In this document: piece after piece, positions 42,069 through 54,369 of the stretch
Numbering within the stretch: position 1 is the stretch's first letter
Layout of the letters: each line of letters starts with the position of its first letter
Assembly (NCBI GenBank): GCA_033182465.1
Contig: CP137319.1
Span: forward strand, 1,860,001 to 1,924,000
Source: Sanghuangporus weigelae
Taxonomy: Eukaryota; Basidiomycota; Agaricomycetes; Hymenochaetales; Hymenochaetaceae
Direction: 5' to 3'
Length of the DNA: 64,000 nucleotides
Program-made: the position numbers and the translations under genes
The notes under the pieces: generated by a model
Databases searched by the model: none
Told to the model about the DNA's origin: nothing
Seen by the model: only the letters and a program-made list of their open reading frames with translations

Positions 42069-43128
42069 ATGGACGATGAATCGGACTCGTCGCCTTCACT
42101 CTCACCAAGCGCCGTAGCAGACTTGAGTTCAAGCCTTTCGGGTTTTGACCTCGAAATTACGCCTGCGTTTCCTCCCTTTGATGGCCCAGAAGGAGACGTC
42201 ATCCTTCGGACGTCAGATTCTGTTGACTTCTGGGTGCTCAGAGCCGTCTTGGGCCTAGCATCTCCCGTATTCAAGACAATGTTTACCCTTCCCCAACCGA
42301 CCGTCAAGCAGGAAGAACAAACGCAGCCTCCGGTAATCCCTATCAGCGAATCGAGCAGGACGATTGACCTCCTGTTACGATTATGTTATCCTATCGAGGC
42401 TCCTCGATTGTCGGAGCAAGGCATAACGCTCATCGGTGATGTCCTCGGCGCGGCGTTGAAATACGAGATTGGCGCTGTCGTTAAAAGAGCGCGAAAGGCT
42501 CTGAAAAAATGCGCCGAGCTGAGCAGCAAGAATGCGATTGCGGCATATGCGATAGCGTGCCATCTGAAGCTGGCGGACGAAGCGCGCGTTGCGGCGATGG
42601 CGTGCCTTAAATGGCCTTTCCCTGGTCCGACAGTGCCGCAACTTGCTCTAATGTCTGGACTTGATTACTACAACCTCCTCCAATATCACAGAAAAGTCGC
42701 CGAATCAATTGTCGGTCTCTTCACGAAAAACCGCTATATCTTCGTGACATCAACGTGCGCGCCGATAAACCCTCGTAGCCATACGTGTTCAGGGAGCAAG
42801 AAGCTCTCGTATACAATCAATGATGAGATTATTGATCGCGTGGAATATGTCTGGTGGTCTTCTTCAAAGACGGTGCTCTGCGAGGTTTTCAAGGCATCAC
42901 CACTTGCTACGGAGAAACTTTCGTTATGGACACTTGCTCCCATTCTGGAGGCCACCGAATGCCATATTTGCAAGAACACGTTCTTGCATGGATGGGATAA
43001 AGCGCGGGAAGCTATCATCGCTGAAATGCGGAAGAAGGCAACTAAGGTAAGTTGCTTCTTACCTCCTTAAGTTTGGCATTCATCCTTAGAGTCATTCACA
43101 GGTTGAGTTGTCATTGTCCTGGAAGTAG
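42069..43128 (+). CDS. BTB/POZ domain protein 2
   Basis: ATG at 42069 was chosen because no ATG lies further upstream in frame. Exon 1 is 42069-43046, the intron 43047-43101 (GTAAGT..CACAG), and exon 2 43102-43128 encodes VELSLSWK and the stop; 334 aa. An acidic Ser-rich N-terminus (to about residue 30) precedes the BTB fold (GDVILRTSDSVDFWVLRAVL, LASPVFKTMF). A C-terminal ECHICKNTF segment mirrors the CCSGCRE of the paralogue at 34072. Same exon plan, same strand, clearly a paralogue. The role is unknown. Confidence 0.85.
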
Positions 43129-43699
43129 TTGCCGATGCGATAATTTGGCCTTCGCCAGTCAATGGGTGCACAATCCGTCCCAAGCGTCAAACTTGTCAGC
43201 GCTGCTATTAATCATATAATAACATGAACACCATACTCATGAGGATTAAAAGGCTCTTCTTTTCGTGCTTTTCGTGATCGGAGACTGACGTACTACTACC
43301 AAACGAGGCGAACTGTTGCATGGGCACGAGAGATAGCTTATTCTCTTCGGGATTCGGACATGATTCCTAGTGCACCTCAGGCAGGGGTCTACGGATGCTT
43401 CCTGCGATACCGATCAAGAGTGCTCCGATCTATTGTGCAGGATGTATCTCACGTTGTGTAATGTCATTGACGACTTTCCGTACACCACTACTGTGAAATA
43501 AGTGTATGGATTATATATATATATATTGTTCTTTGTATTGGAATGTATTGCATGGTTCTTATAGTCTCAATCTTCTAACCTTGCACGCGTTCAGTTTTGT
43601 ACGTCGCGAATGGGACAATTGGAGATCAGTTGGTTGCTTGAATGAGTGAATGAGTGAGGAATTTCTAGCATATCCAGAAATGTAAAGCTTGAGTTTTGA
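43129..43699. other. Intergenic region with short TA repeat
   Basis: No gene is seen. A short (TA)n microsatellite lies near 43514-43527. Confidence 0.6.
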
Positions 43700-43788
43700 G
43701 GGTACTTAGCTCAGTTGGTAGAGCGTACGCTTCGCATGATGTATTTCCCTTCTGCGTAAGGTCGCGTGTTCGATTCGCGCAGTATCCA
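43700..43788 (+). tRNA. tRNA-Ala (anticodon CGC) with a 16-nt intron
   Basis: The acceptor stem GGGTACT (43700-43706) pairs with AGTATCC (43781-43787) and includes the G3:U70 pair that marks tRNA-Ala. The D arm is GCTC...GAGC, the anticodon stem TACGC/GCGTA, the anticodon CGC at 43733-43735, and the T arm GCGTG-TTCGATT-CGCGC. The intron 43737-43752 sits one base after the anticodon as in other eukaryotic tRNA introns. The discriminator is A43788, directly followed by a TTTT terminator. Confidence 0.9.
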
Positions 43789-43984
43789 TTTTATGCAGCG
43801 AACTACAGAAGACAGTAAATTGTCGATGTCGAATCAGTTCATTTTCCAATCACGAATACTTTGGCACTATTTTTGGAAACGATACCAATATTCTTGCAAA
43901 TGATTGTTCAACATCAATGATATCTGGACTTGGAGCTGTCGAGCAGCGGTAATTTACAGTACATGTAAAGTACTCAAACCATCA

Positions 43985-46512
43985 TTACAGGGTGTATTTA
44001 TAACCACTCCATTTATCACCCTTGTCCCTTCTTGCCTCTTCCACGCTCTGAAATGTTCCATTCTTCTTGTTGAGTCCAGGTTTGCTGTCATTAACACCGA
44101 TGATTATTTCGTCTCGTTCTCCACGAGCACGGACAGCATTCTCCCTACGCAGGAAGAATTGCATGATATTTGCTGCTATGAAGCCGCAGCCGATGTAGAG
44201 AATAACAATCCCATGGCCGAGGATGTACCGAGGTTCGTCCTTGGCACGGTACTAGACAGGATAGATGCATATTAAGTTTCGAGGTAGTTTCGAGGTAACA
44301 TCAATCAGAGTTCTTGCTCACCGCGTTGGACGTCGCAGCGCCGTTGATATTGCCACTGGAGAAATGATTCAGGGATAATGTGTCTTCAAGTAGAGAGAAT
44401 AAACTCACAATCCGATGACCCAGCCCAAGGAGACACTTCGTTTGTATGTTCCCTCTACGTTGTTTGAGACCCATGCGCTATCCAAGATGGTAAGAGAATA
44501 AATATCGGAAGAGGACAAAATCTTACATGATATTTGCTGTTTAAGTGTCAGGTCCTAGTTCAGCATGGAACGACGAAAAATATATTGTACGGGCTTACGA
44601 ATCAACGGGTAAATTCCGCTGAAATAAGAAATGTTAGACACAGAACCACGCTCAACAAATATTTACTCACCACGCAGCGAGATAGACGGCAAAGTACGAC
44701 AGAGCAGCAGACCTTGAAAAGATGAGGATGATATATGCCACAACCCCTGCAATCTGTCAGTACATTACAAGGGTCTTTCATCTGATACTCACCGAGTGAG
44801 AAGCAGCCGCTACGAGGGTGTCAGTCCTCCGACAGGTATGACATGGATGCACCAAGGACTTACATCGTGAAATAACCTCGTCGCCCGTAACGATCAGCCA
44901 GAAAGCCTACAGTACATGTCCAGAGGCACGCCAGGACATATACTGGGACGGTCAGCAAGTTGGCTGGAGTAGCTTGAAATCCTGGTTATAATCATCGCTT
45001 CAGTTGATACCTTCGCGGGTGGTTAGCTAGCTACATACCGAGCTGGTTGATAATAGAAGGCAAGAAGAGTGAAAATCCATATAGTGGCCCATTTGCACCA
45101 GTGTACAGAATCACTACAGCATTTTTCAGCATCTGTAACTCGGAAATGTATATGCAGGTACGCACTTCCGACCCAAGTCTTCCAATCTATCACGCTGTCC
45201 CAGATATACTTCCATCTGGCCTCCTCTCCACCAGCAGAGAACATTCCGTCATTCTGCAGACGTGAGATGACCGCAACCCTTTCTTTGTCAGATAGGAATC
45301 GCGCGGTGTCTGGGAAATCCTGGATGACGAAGAAAGAAATAGCCCCTACAACGACAGATAGCAGGCCTTCTAAAATAAAGATCCATGCCCTGTTAATTCA
45401 GTTAGTAAGAGACAAAAGGTATGAATCAGTTACTTTACCAAGCAGGTTTCCCGCCAATACCATCCATTTTTGAGATGGCTACCTAAACAAAATCTCAGGG
45501 CATGATTACTTCCGGAACAACTATCAACTCCTTACCGCGAGAAGTCCCCCGAACGCCCCTGAGACGGTCGCGGCTGAAAAGAAAAGGGCGGCGCGAAGAC
45601 CGAATTCGGAGCGCTTATACCAACTACGTGGAAACACAAAAGTAAGTAGCCGTTCGGCGTAGGGAGTTAGAGCTTCTGTGCCTGAATAGAAGCTCTCGGA
45701 AAATGAGGAAGAGAAAATAAATCTCATACTAAGGCAGGAACGGAAAATCGGGAATGGATTGCACTGGCACGAGGACAATGATGGAGTACGTTCTCACCAT
45801 GACAAATAATAGTTCACCCCCGGGAAGAGACCGGCTTCAAATGTACCGAGCATCCATCGCATCGCTATAATCGATGCATTTTGAGGTCCGGTAAGTCAAG
45901 TTGAACACTGACTGACATACCTAAGAGGCCTCCAAAATCATGCACCAGCCCTTGGACGGTCTTCGAATGACTGAGTTAGGAGCTCAAATCCATAGTAAGC
46001 AAAACTTACCATCATGATACCCCACAATAGCATGATCGAGGAAAGCCATATAGACGGTCGTAGTCGCTTGAGAAAGATGTTTGAAGGTACCTGGGAAGAG
46101 AATTAGCAAGCTAGCTGGACAGCAAAGTCACCACTTACATCTAGAAGTGCATAGGGGATGAAGAATATCGACAAACAGATTAGGTATTGAGTATCCGTGA
46201 TATGCAGATCCGCCTCCAAGTTATATAACTGCAACAAGCGTCAGCTGCAGGGTATAACAAGCTAATCTGGAGACGAACCTTCGCATTTCCTATGCTCGAC
46301 CTGTCTAAGAAAGCAACAAGATATAGTAGAGATAGCCAAGGTATAAGCACCAAGTCGATTTTGCGAACGAGTTTCTTGTCATCGATGGCATCCGTATTAT
46401 CGCCGTTAATACTAGTTGATACAGGTGACGTATCGGCAAGCACAGTGCGATCCTTCTCATCAGATGTTGGGGTGGATGAACCAGTAGCACGCTTGATATC
46501 CTCAGAAGACAT
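43985..46512 (-). CDS. MFS transporter A, allantoate/nicotinate permease (Dal5/Tna1) type
   Basis: ATG at 46512, stop TAA at 43987-43985, about fifteen short exons. The hydrophilic N-terminus precedes KIDLVLIPWLSLLYLVAFLD and RSSIGNAK, the hallmark entry into TM1 of the anion:cation symporter family. Later landmarks are ITDTQYLICLSIFFIPYA, SNIFLKRLRPSIW, AMRWMLGTFEAGLFPG, ISKMDGIGGKPAW, AWVSNNVEGTYKRS and YRAKDEPRYILGHG. Such carriers import organic anions (allantoate, nicotinate, vitamins) with protons at the plasma membrane; the substrate cannot be read from the sequence. A tandem paralogue lies upstream at 49641. Confidence 0.85.
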
Positions 46513-47198
46513 GTTCGCGTAAGTAACGTCTCGTTTATCTGCGGGCTGTTAGGGATAGATTGAGGCGGGAGCGAAAGAAAGACTTGCGCCGTGCTCTTAC
46601 GAGCTGGTGGAAATCTCATCGGTATAGCGGTCTTGCTTATCTTTATATGCGAATTCCACTTGATTTGTCAGTCAAGAAGCTGCACACGAAGGAGTTCTAA
46701 GTTTGAATGGAGACATATCCCTGCCTCTCACGCTAGAATTTCTCGGTGAGAAGCAGCACCGCCATAAGCCTGACAAGGAGATGAAACTCACATGCCCGTG
46801 TCGAGTGGTATACGGTTGAGCAGCTGGGTTCGGAGATGGTGAAAGTAGTTACAAAGGTACCAGTTCGAGATAAGCGAGGCTCAAAACTTGGCGTCATTGA
46901 GGCAAGACTGAATTCGTTGGACGATCCGGTTTCCTTGCAGACTGAAAGACCAGATGACTACGTTGATAGCCGTGGAGAAGCGTAAAGCCTTTTTTTTGAA
47001 CGCGATCCAAAGATTCCGCATCCGAGTACGCTGAGTTAGAGCGGTCCACTCGGATAAATCAGGAATCGAGAAAGGGGAATGTCGTCAGCCAATGAAATGT
47101 GCTTACATCACACGGAATAAAAAGTGTGATTTAATATGAAATATCCTAGCTACGATTGACTGACTTCGGAATTTCAGCTAAAGGATCACATCTCTAGC
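46513..47198. other. Spacer between the tandem MFS genes
   Basis: About 690 bases with no ORF worth calling. It must hold the promoter of transporter A and the terminator of transporter B. Confidence 0.6.
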
Positions 47199-49641
47199 TC
47201 AGGTCATATATCTGTACCCGCTCCACCTGTCCCCTTTATCTCTCTTTGCGGTTTCCACAGTTTCATAGCATCCATTGCAAACATCACCAACGATTTTTGG
47301 GTCAGCAATGACTTCATCGCGCTCGCCACGATCACGTCTCTTGTTCTCTGCACTTAAAAGGAGATGGAAGGCAGCTGAGCCGAGCAGGCCTATCAAGATA
47401 AACCCGAGGGTTACGGCATGCCCGAGCATGTACCAAGGTGTATCGCGAGAGCGGTACTGAGGTACAATTATTAGCAACATCAAAGAAAAATCATATTATC
47501 AACAACTCCTGACTGTATTCGCCGTGAAGGCTCCTGTAAGGTTTCCGCTTGAGGCAAAAGTCAACCAACAATCTTCCCATATGCGGCAAAAGACATACCA
47601 GCCGATTGCTATCGCCATCGAAACGCTCCGCTTGTAGGATCCCTCAAAGTTATTGGAGACCCAAGCTACCGAGTTTGCTGATATCATCAGGCATTGCCCG
47701 TCAAACTACGATCGTTCCAAGGGACAGAGTTCATACTTACGAATAGAGGGGAAGATCCCGCTAGAAATCGAAGAAAAGACGTTGATAAAAGATCAGGATA
47801 TCCAGTCATCGATGTACTCTCACATTGCCGCCACGAACGTTGCAAAATACGATAATGCGGCGTGTCTGGATAGTAAGAGGATGATGTATCCTGTTCCAGC
47901 TACTTGATCGTCAGCAAGTCTGCAAGAAGTCTTTCGAAGAGAGATCGCGTACTGATAACAGACATGGCTCTGTCATAGGTATTACTATCGTTAGCAAATT
48001 AACATGTGAGAGACGGAAAAACTTACATAGCGAAGTATCCGCGCTGTCCTATCCGGTCGGCTACATAGCCAATATAGCATGCGAAAATGCTGGCTACGAT
48101 ATACACAGGGACAGTAAGCAAGTTTGCAGGAGTCGCAGCGAAGCCTTCAAGAGTATACTTGAGTCAGGCACAGAGAATGCCTCAAGGCAATGTAATCGCA
48201 CCTAACTGGGAGATAATGCTCGGGAGAAACAGCGAGAAAGCATAAAGTGGACCATTGGTACCTGGAGCGACGTGCCCAAAGACTCGCAAGAACGTTCAAT
48301 GAGAGATTGTCAAGAAGGGCACCTTACCGATTGTAACAGTAGCACCTATCCAGGTTTTCCAATCCGTAAGAGCCTGCCAGACGTATCGCCATCTCAGCTG
48401 TTCTCCCGTGGCAGAGAACTGGTCGTCTGTCTGTAGACGGCGAATGACAAATGCTCGTTCTTCCTCAGAGAGAAAGCGAGCAGTAGCAGGATAGTCTTGA
48501 ATGAAGAAGAAAGAAGCGAATGCGACAAGGAGAGTGATAAGCCCTTCAATAATAAAGATCCAAGCCCTATATGGATTTCCAGTTGAGAATAACCAGTCAG
48601 CTATAAAATCTTACTGACCAGGCAGGTCTTCCTCCAATACCATCCATCTTCGAAATGGCTGCCTGAATGACGGAGTCAATACGGTAATACTGAAGAATAC
48701 CGATTGATACCTACCGCCAGAAGACCACCGAATGTCCCTGCAGATGTGACTGCTGAGTTGAACAGCGCAAGGCGGAATCCAATTTCATTGCGCTTATACC
48801 AGCTACGCACACGTGAAGTAGGCACCTAGCAATATGGTCGATTGCGACTTACCAAGAAAAGTAGAATGCTGATCCGACGTAGAACCCGGCTTCGAATACA
48901 CCAAGTAACAATCGTGTTGCTTCGGGGGTCAATCAGTAATAATAACCAGGTGAAGAACGGATGGGTAGAAACCTACCTAATAGACCACCTAGATTATGCA
49001 CAAATCCTTGGATGACCTAGAAATATTGTGACATGATTACTACTCAAGTGGAACGAACAGCGGATAAACTACGCACCATGACTGTTCCCCAGCACACCAT
49101 GATCGATGACAGCCAGACCGATGGAGTCAGTCGTTTCAGACATATGTTTGCAGGTGCCTAAGCGTACGTAGTATAAGTGTTATTTATCGACCAGAACAAA
49201 GTGAACAATTAAAAGAGGCTTACCTCGAAGAAAGCATAAGGAACGAAGAACAGAGAAAGGCAAAGGAGGTACTGGGTGTCCGTGATATGCAGGTCTTGTT
49301 CCATGCCATATAACTGAGAGTTTATTCATCAGTTTAAGAACTTCGGCACGCCTCAAAGTGACACTCGCCCTTGCATTGCCGATACCCGCACGGTCAAGGA
49401 AGGACATGAGGTATAACACTCCCAGCCACGGAATCAACGTAAAGTCAAGGCGACGCAGGAGCCGTTTCTCGTCGATAGTAGTGGGTACAGGCAACTCTTC
49501 TGCAGCACTGTCCTGTGAACTTGAGGCATTGGCCTTGCAAACTACCAGCTCCACCTCCTCCAGCTCTATCTCGACGCAAGGCTTATCCGCATCTTCGTCG
49601 AGTTTGTCTCGCTTCACAATGGATATCTTGTCCACTTGCAT
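47199..49641 (-). CDS. MFS transporter B, tandem paralogue of transporter A
   Basis: ATG at 49641, stop ending at 47199, many short exons in the same positions as its neighbour. Landmarks are RRLDFTLIPWLGVLYLMSFL, DRAGIGNAR, ITDTQYLLCLSLFFVPYAF, ANICLKRLTPSVW, ISKMDGIGGRPAW, AWVSNNFEGSYKRS and YRSRDTPWYMLGHAV. It is of the same Dal5/Tna1-type family. The first intron (49314-49368) appears to start with GCGAGT, a GC-AG intron, whereas transporter A has GTTCGT at the same place. The N-terminus is longer and more acidic than in A. Confidence 0.85.
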
Positions 49642-50274
49642 GATATTTGTCCGAAGATGAGAGGAAAGATGAGTGAGTGGTCACGGTATCCCTTGCACTT
49701 GTGCTCTTTGAACTAAATTATCAGTATGCATTGGCTCCTATGTATGTACTTAGAAGGCGGAAATAGAGACTCAAATAGAACGGTGGAATTAACGGCCAGC
49801 ATCGGGGCGAAAGCTCTTGATAGAATCAGCACGGGAATACTCTTGGAGTGCATTTGATTCGTTGCATTTGAACTTTGTAGTCTTCCGGAAGCAGAGGCGT
49901 ATGAAAATCGGTGTGCCAGTTGTTCCTGACTCCACGCCGGTGTTCTAGAGATAGAGCAGCAGGTCAGCCGACAGACAAACGGGAGACGATGGTTCCTATA
50001 ATAAGTCGTATTGATGCACTCGAAGAACCAGAATGTGCTCTACATGCCTCGCCTAGGCGATTTAGCAGAAGAAGTAGATCTGGTCACAGTCACTCACCGA
50101 TGGGCATCTGGTCGAATAATATCGTCAACGCCGATTCGCAGAACTCAGCCGACTGAAACTGGACAAATCCAAGGTTAATGAAAGAAAACACCGCCTTCTA
50201 TTTTCGTTGCTCCTATTTTATACGAGGACAAAAAGGAACAGGTATTTACGCGCCGCAAAAACGGTCTCACGGTT
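49642..50274. other. Intergenic region
   Basis: About 630 bases between MFS transporter B and ATP1. No supported feature is seen. Confidence 0.6.
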
Positions 50275-52426
<2,152 letters not shown>

Positions 52427-52628
52427 CGCTGGCCGTTAGTTGATGAGCGCAACGACGGCGACGGCGAGGATGACTTGGGCGAGGATGAGAGGGAGTTGAG
52501 AGCAAGATGCGGGACGTTCGCCAGTAGCCAGTGAGAAAAACGCGTCGGACGAATCCGGATGACAAATAATAAATAAATAAACACAAATTGTTTATTATTT
52601 TTCTCAAGCTCACAAGCAGCTGGTCACC
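52427..52628. promoter_or_regulatory. Shared promoter of ATP1 and the bL21m gene
   Basis: Only 202 bases separate the two start codons. The stretch contains GC-rich direct repeats (GACGGCGACGGCGAGGATGA and GGGCGAGGATGAGA near 52454-52488) and an AT-rich part near 52562-52605. Both products act in mitochondria, so joint regulation is likely. Confidence 0.55.
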
Positions 52629-53274
52629 ATGAACGTCCTTCGCAGTGCGCGGTTTATTACATGTTATTCCTTTTTACATGCTAACTTGATTCTAGGCTGC
52701 GTTCGAAAGGCGACGCAGCGATGCTTGAGAAATGCGTCGATGTCGACCACCGCAACCGTCCCTCAGTCGACCGGTAGTCTTCCCTTACCGTCCTCGACAT
52801 TGGGTGCTCTTGACCGACTTCGGGCTCAACCTTCACACTATGTGGTTGCGTCTCTCATGGGCAAGCGCTACCTGCTTGCACCAAGGGACATTCTTACCGT
52901 ACCAAGACTCAAGACCGCACGCGTCGGTGACCGACTCTTCCTTACACACATCCACGAAGTAGGTTCGCGCGATTTTACCCTACGCGGACAAAATAATGGG
53001 GAAGGCACTCTCAAGCCGGGAACTGTGCGCGTTGAAGCTACGGTATTGGAGCACACAAAGGGTGCGATGGAGCGAATTGTCAAGTTCAAGCGGAGGAAGC
53101 ATTACACGAAGACCGTCGAACACAAGCAACCATACACTCGCCTGCGCATCGGGCCTATTCTCTTCGGACAATCTGAGGAAGGAGAAAAGTATAGACAATC
53201 AAAGTATGTCTGTGTAAATCGTGCCTCTTTATGAACCGACATTGATGCTGACAATGAATACCAGTAGTTCATGA
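52629..53274 (+). CDS. MRPL49: Mitochondrial large-subunit ribosomal protein bL21m
   Basis: Likely exons are 52629-52644, 52696-53203 and 53265-53274, about 177 aa. The first intron (51 bases, GTGCGC..CTAAC..TAG) keeps the frame either way, so the 17 extra codons could also be read. The last intron has a strong GTATGT donor, so the true stop is probably TGA at 53272-53274 rather than the one at 53234. A basic presequence (VRKATQRCLRNASMST) precedes the L21 fold: HYVVASLMGKRYLLAPRDIL, PRLKTARVGDRLFLTHI, and the typical C-terminal VKFKRRKHYTKTVEHKQPYT and RLRIG. It binds 21S rRNA in the mitoribosome. Confidence 0.88.
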
Positions 53275-53682
53275 CGTGGAATCAATCTCCATCAGTCTCT
53301 TCCTTTGTACATCCGTCATGCGCTATCTAATAATGCAATTCTTTCTCATTGATTCTCATGCAATCACAGTTTGAGCCTTTGAACTGCATTTCAGAATTAC
53401 TGCAATGAGCGACGGATATTGCCTCTCAGGTTTCCTTTGTACAAAGAAACGTCTAATCGGAGGGCGATTTCCCGAATTCGTTCATTCACTTTACGTCAGG
53501 AAGTATTGCAATATTTCTCGTTTGCTGACATTGATGGATACCACTGGTTTTGGTCTACACGACAGAGGCATTGTACAGGCACTTTGCGGGTAAGCGTTCA
53601 ATGCATAACTGCCGTGTTATAATCGATATTACAAGAGAGTCTATTTGACTGTGCTCGGAGCAAACCCCCTGTTCATGGAATC
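53275..53682. other. Short intergenic region
   Basis: About 400 bases. Two overlapping open frames (53405-53593 and 53419-53622, +) have no recognised similarity. One ends at a possible GTAAGC donor, so it could be an upstream exon of the next gene, but I could not join it with confidence. Confidence 0.4.
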
Positions 53683-54111
53683 TTGTACACTATGCCCACC
53701 AGAAAGAAGAGCGTAAAAAAGCGCCAGCATCTGGTCCATGAATCCTCAGTCACTGACGGATCGGAAACAGTCATAAAGGATGTCTTCCGTGTACGGTTGT
53801 CGGAATCCGGCCAGCCTCGAGCTATCTGTTCTCAGACAAAAGACCTAGGGTCGCTACTGAACATCTATGCAATGCTTTTCCAACAGAAACTTGTAGTGAA
53901 AGTGAAAAAGAGCGGAACCACGATCGCTGACAAGTCATTTCGGTTTTTCACCGAAACACGGGACGATCCGTCCGGTTGGGCAATAACACTCAAGCCAAGG
54001 GGACAAGAGGGTTCGTCTGTCCAATTCCGGTATAATCGTGCTTCGAGGAAAGAGTGCCATTGCCCCGTCGTCAGCTACGATGACAAGACGAAAGACAATA
54101 ACGCATCGTAA
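53683..54111 (+). CDS. Unknown small basic protein (about 139-142 aa)
   Basis: This single open frame has two possible starts (53683 and the fourth codon, 53692). The N-terminus is Lys/Arg-rich (RKKSVKKRQ). The rest is a compact mix of strands (KDVFRVRLSESG, QQKLVVKVKKSGTTIADK, KSFRFFTETRDDPSGWAITL), giving the look of a small beta-rich domain. I do not recognise the family. It lies between bL21m and the convergent Prp40 gene. A shadow ORF on the other strand is weaker. Confidence 0.5.
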   Translation: MYTMPTRKKSVKKRQHLVHESSVTDGSETVIKDVFRVRLSESGQPRAICSQTKDLGSLLNIYAMLFQQKLVVKVKKSGTTIADKSFRFFTETRDDPSGWAITLKPRGQEGSSVQFRYNRASRKECHCPVVSYDDKTKDNNAS

Positions 54112-54369
54112 TCTGTGGGTCTGACACAGGCCCGGAGTTGTATGAGGAGGTTGTGAAACCATCTGTCCGTCCAGTAAGCTCTAGATACTGCCTGTGTTAG
54201 CACTTCGGTATAGGCGAGACTGATATGGTGGTTGTTCAGGCGTAACATTGACTCCGCTAAGCAACATCCCTTTCTGAAGTGACCAAGACAACGAATATAT
54301 TTTATTCTTGTGCGACAAACTTTATTCGAATGACAAAGGCTGGAAAACTAGACAACATTCACCAAGAGA

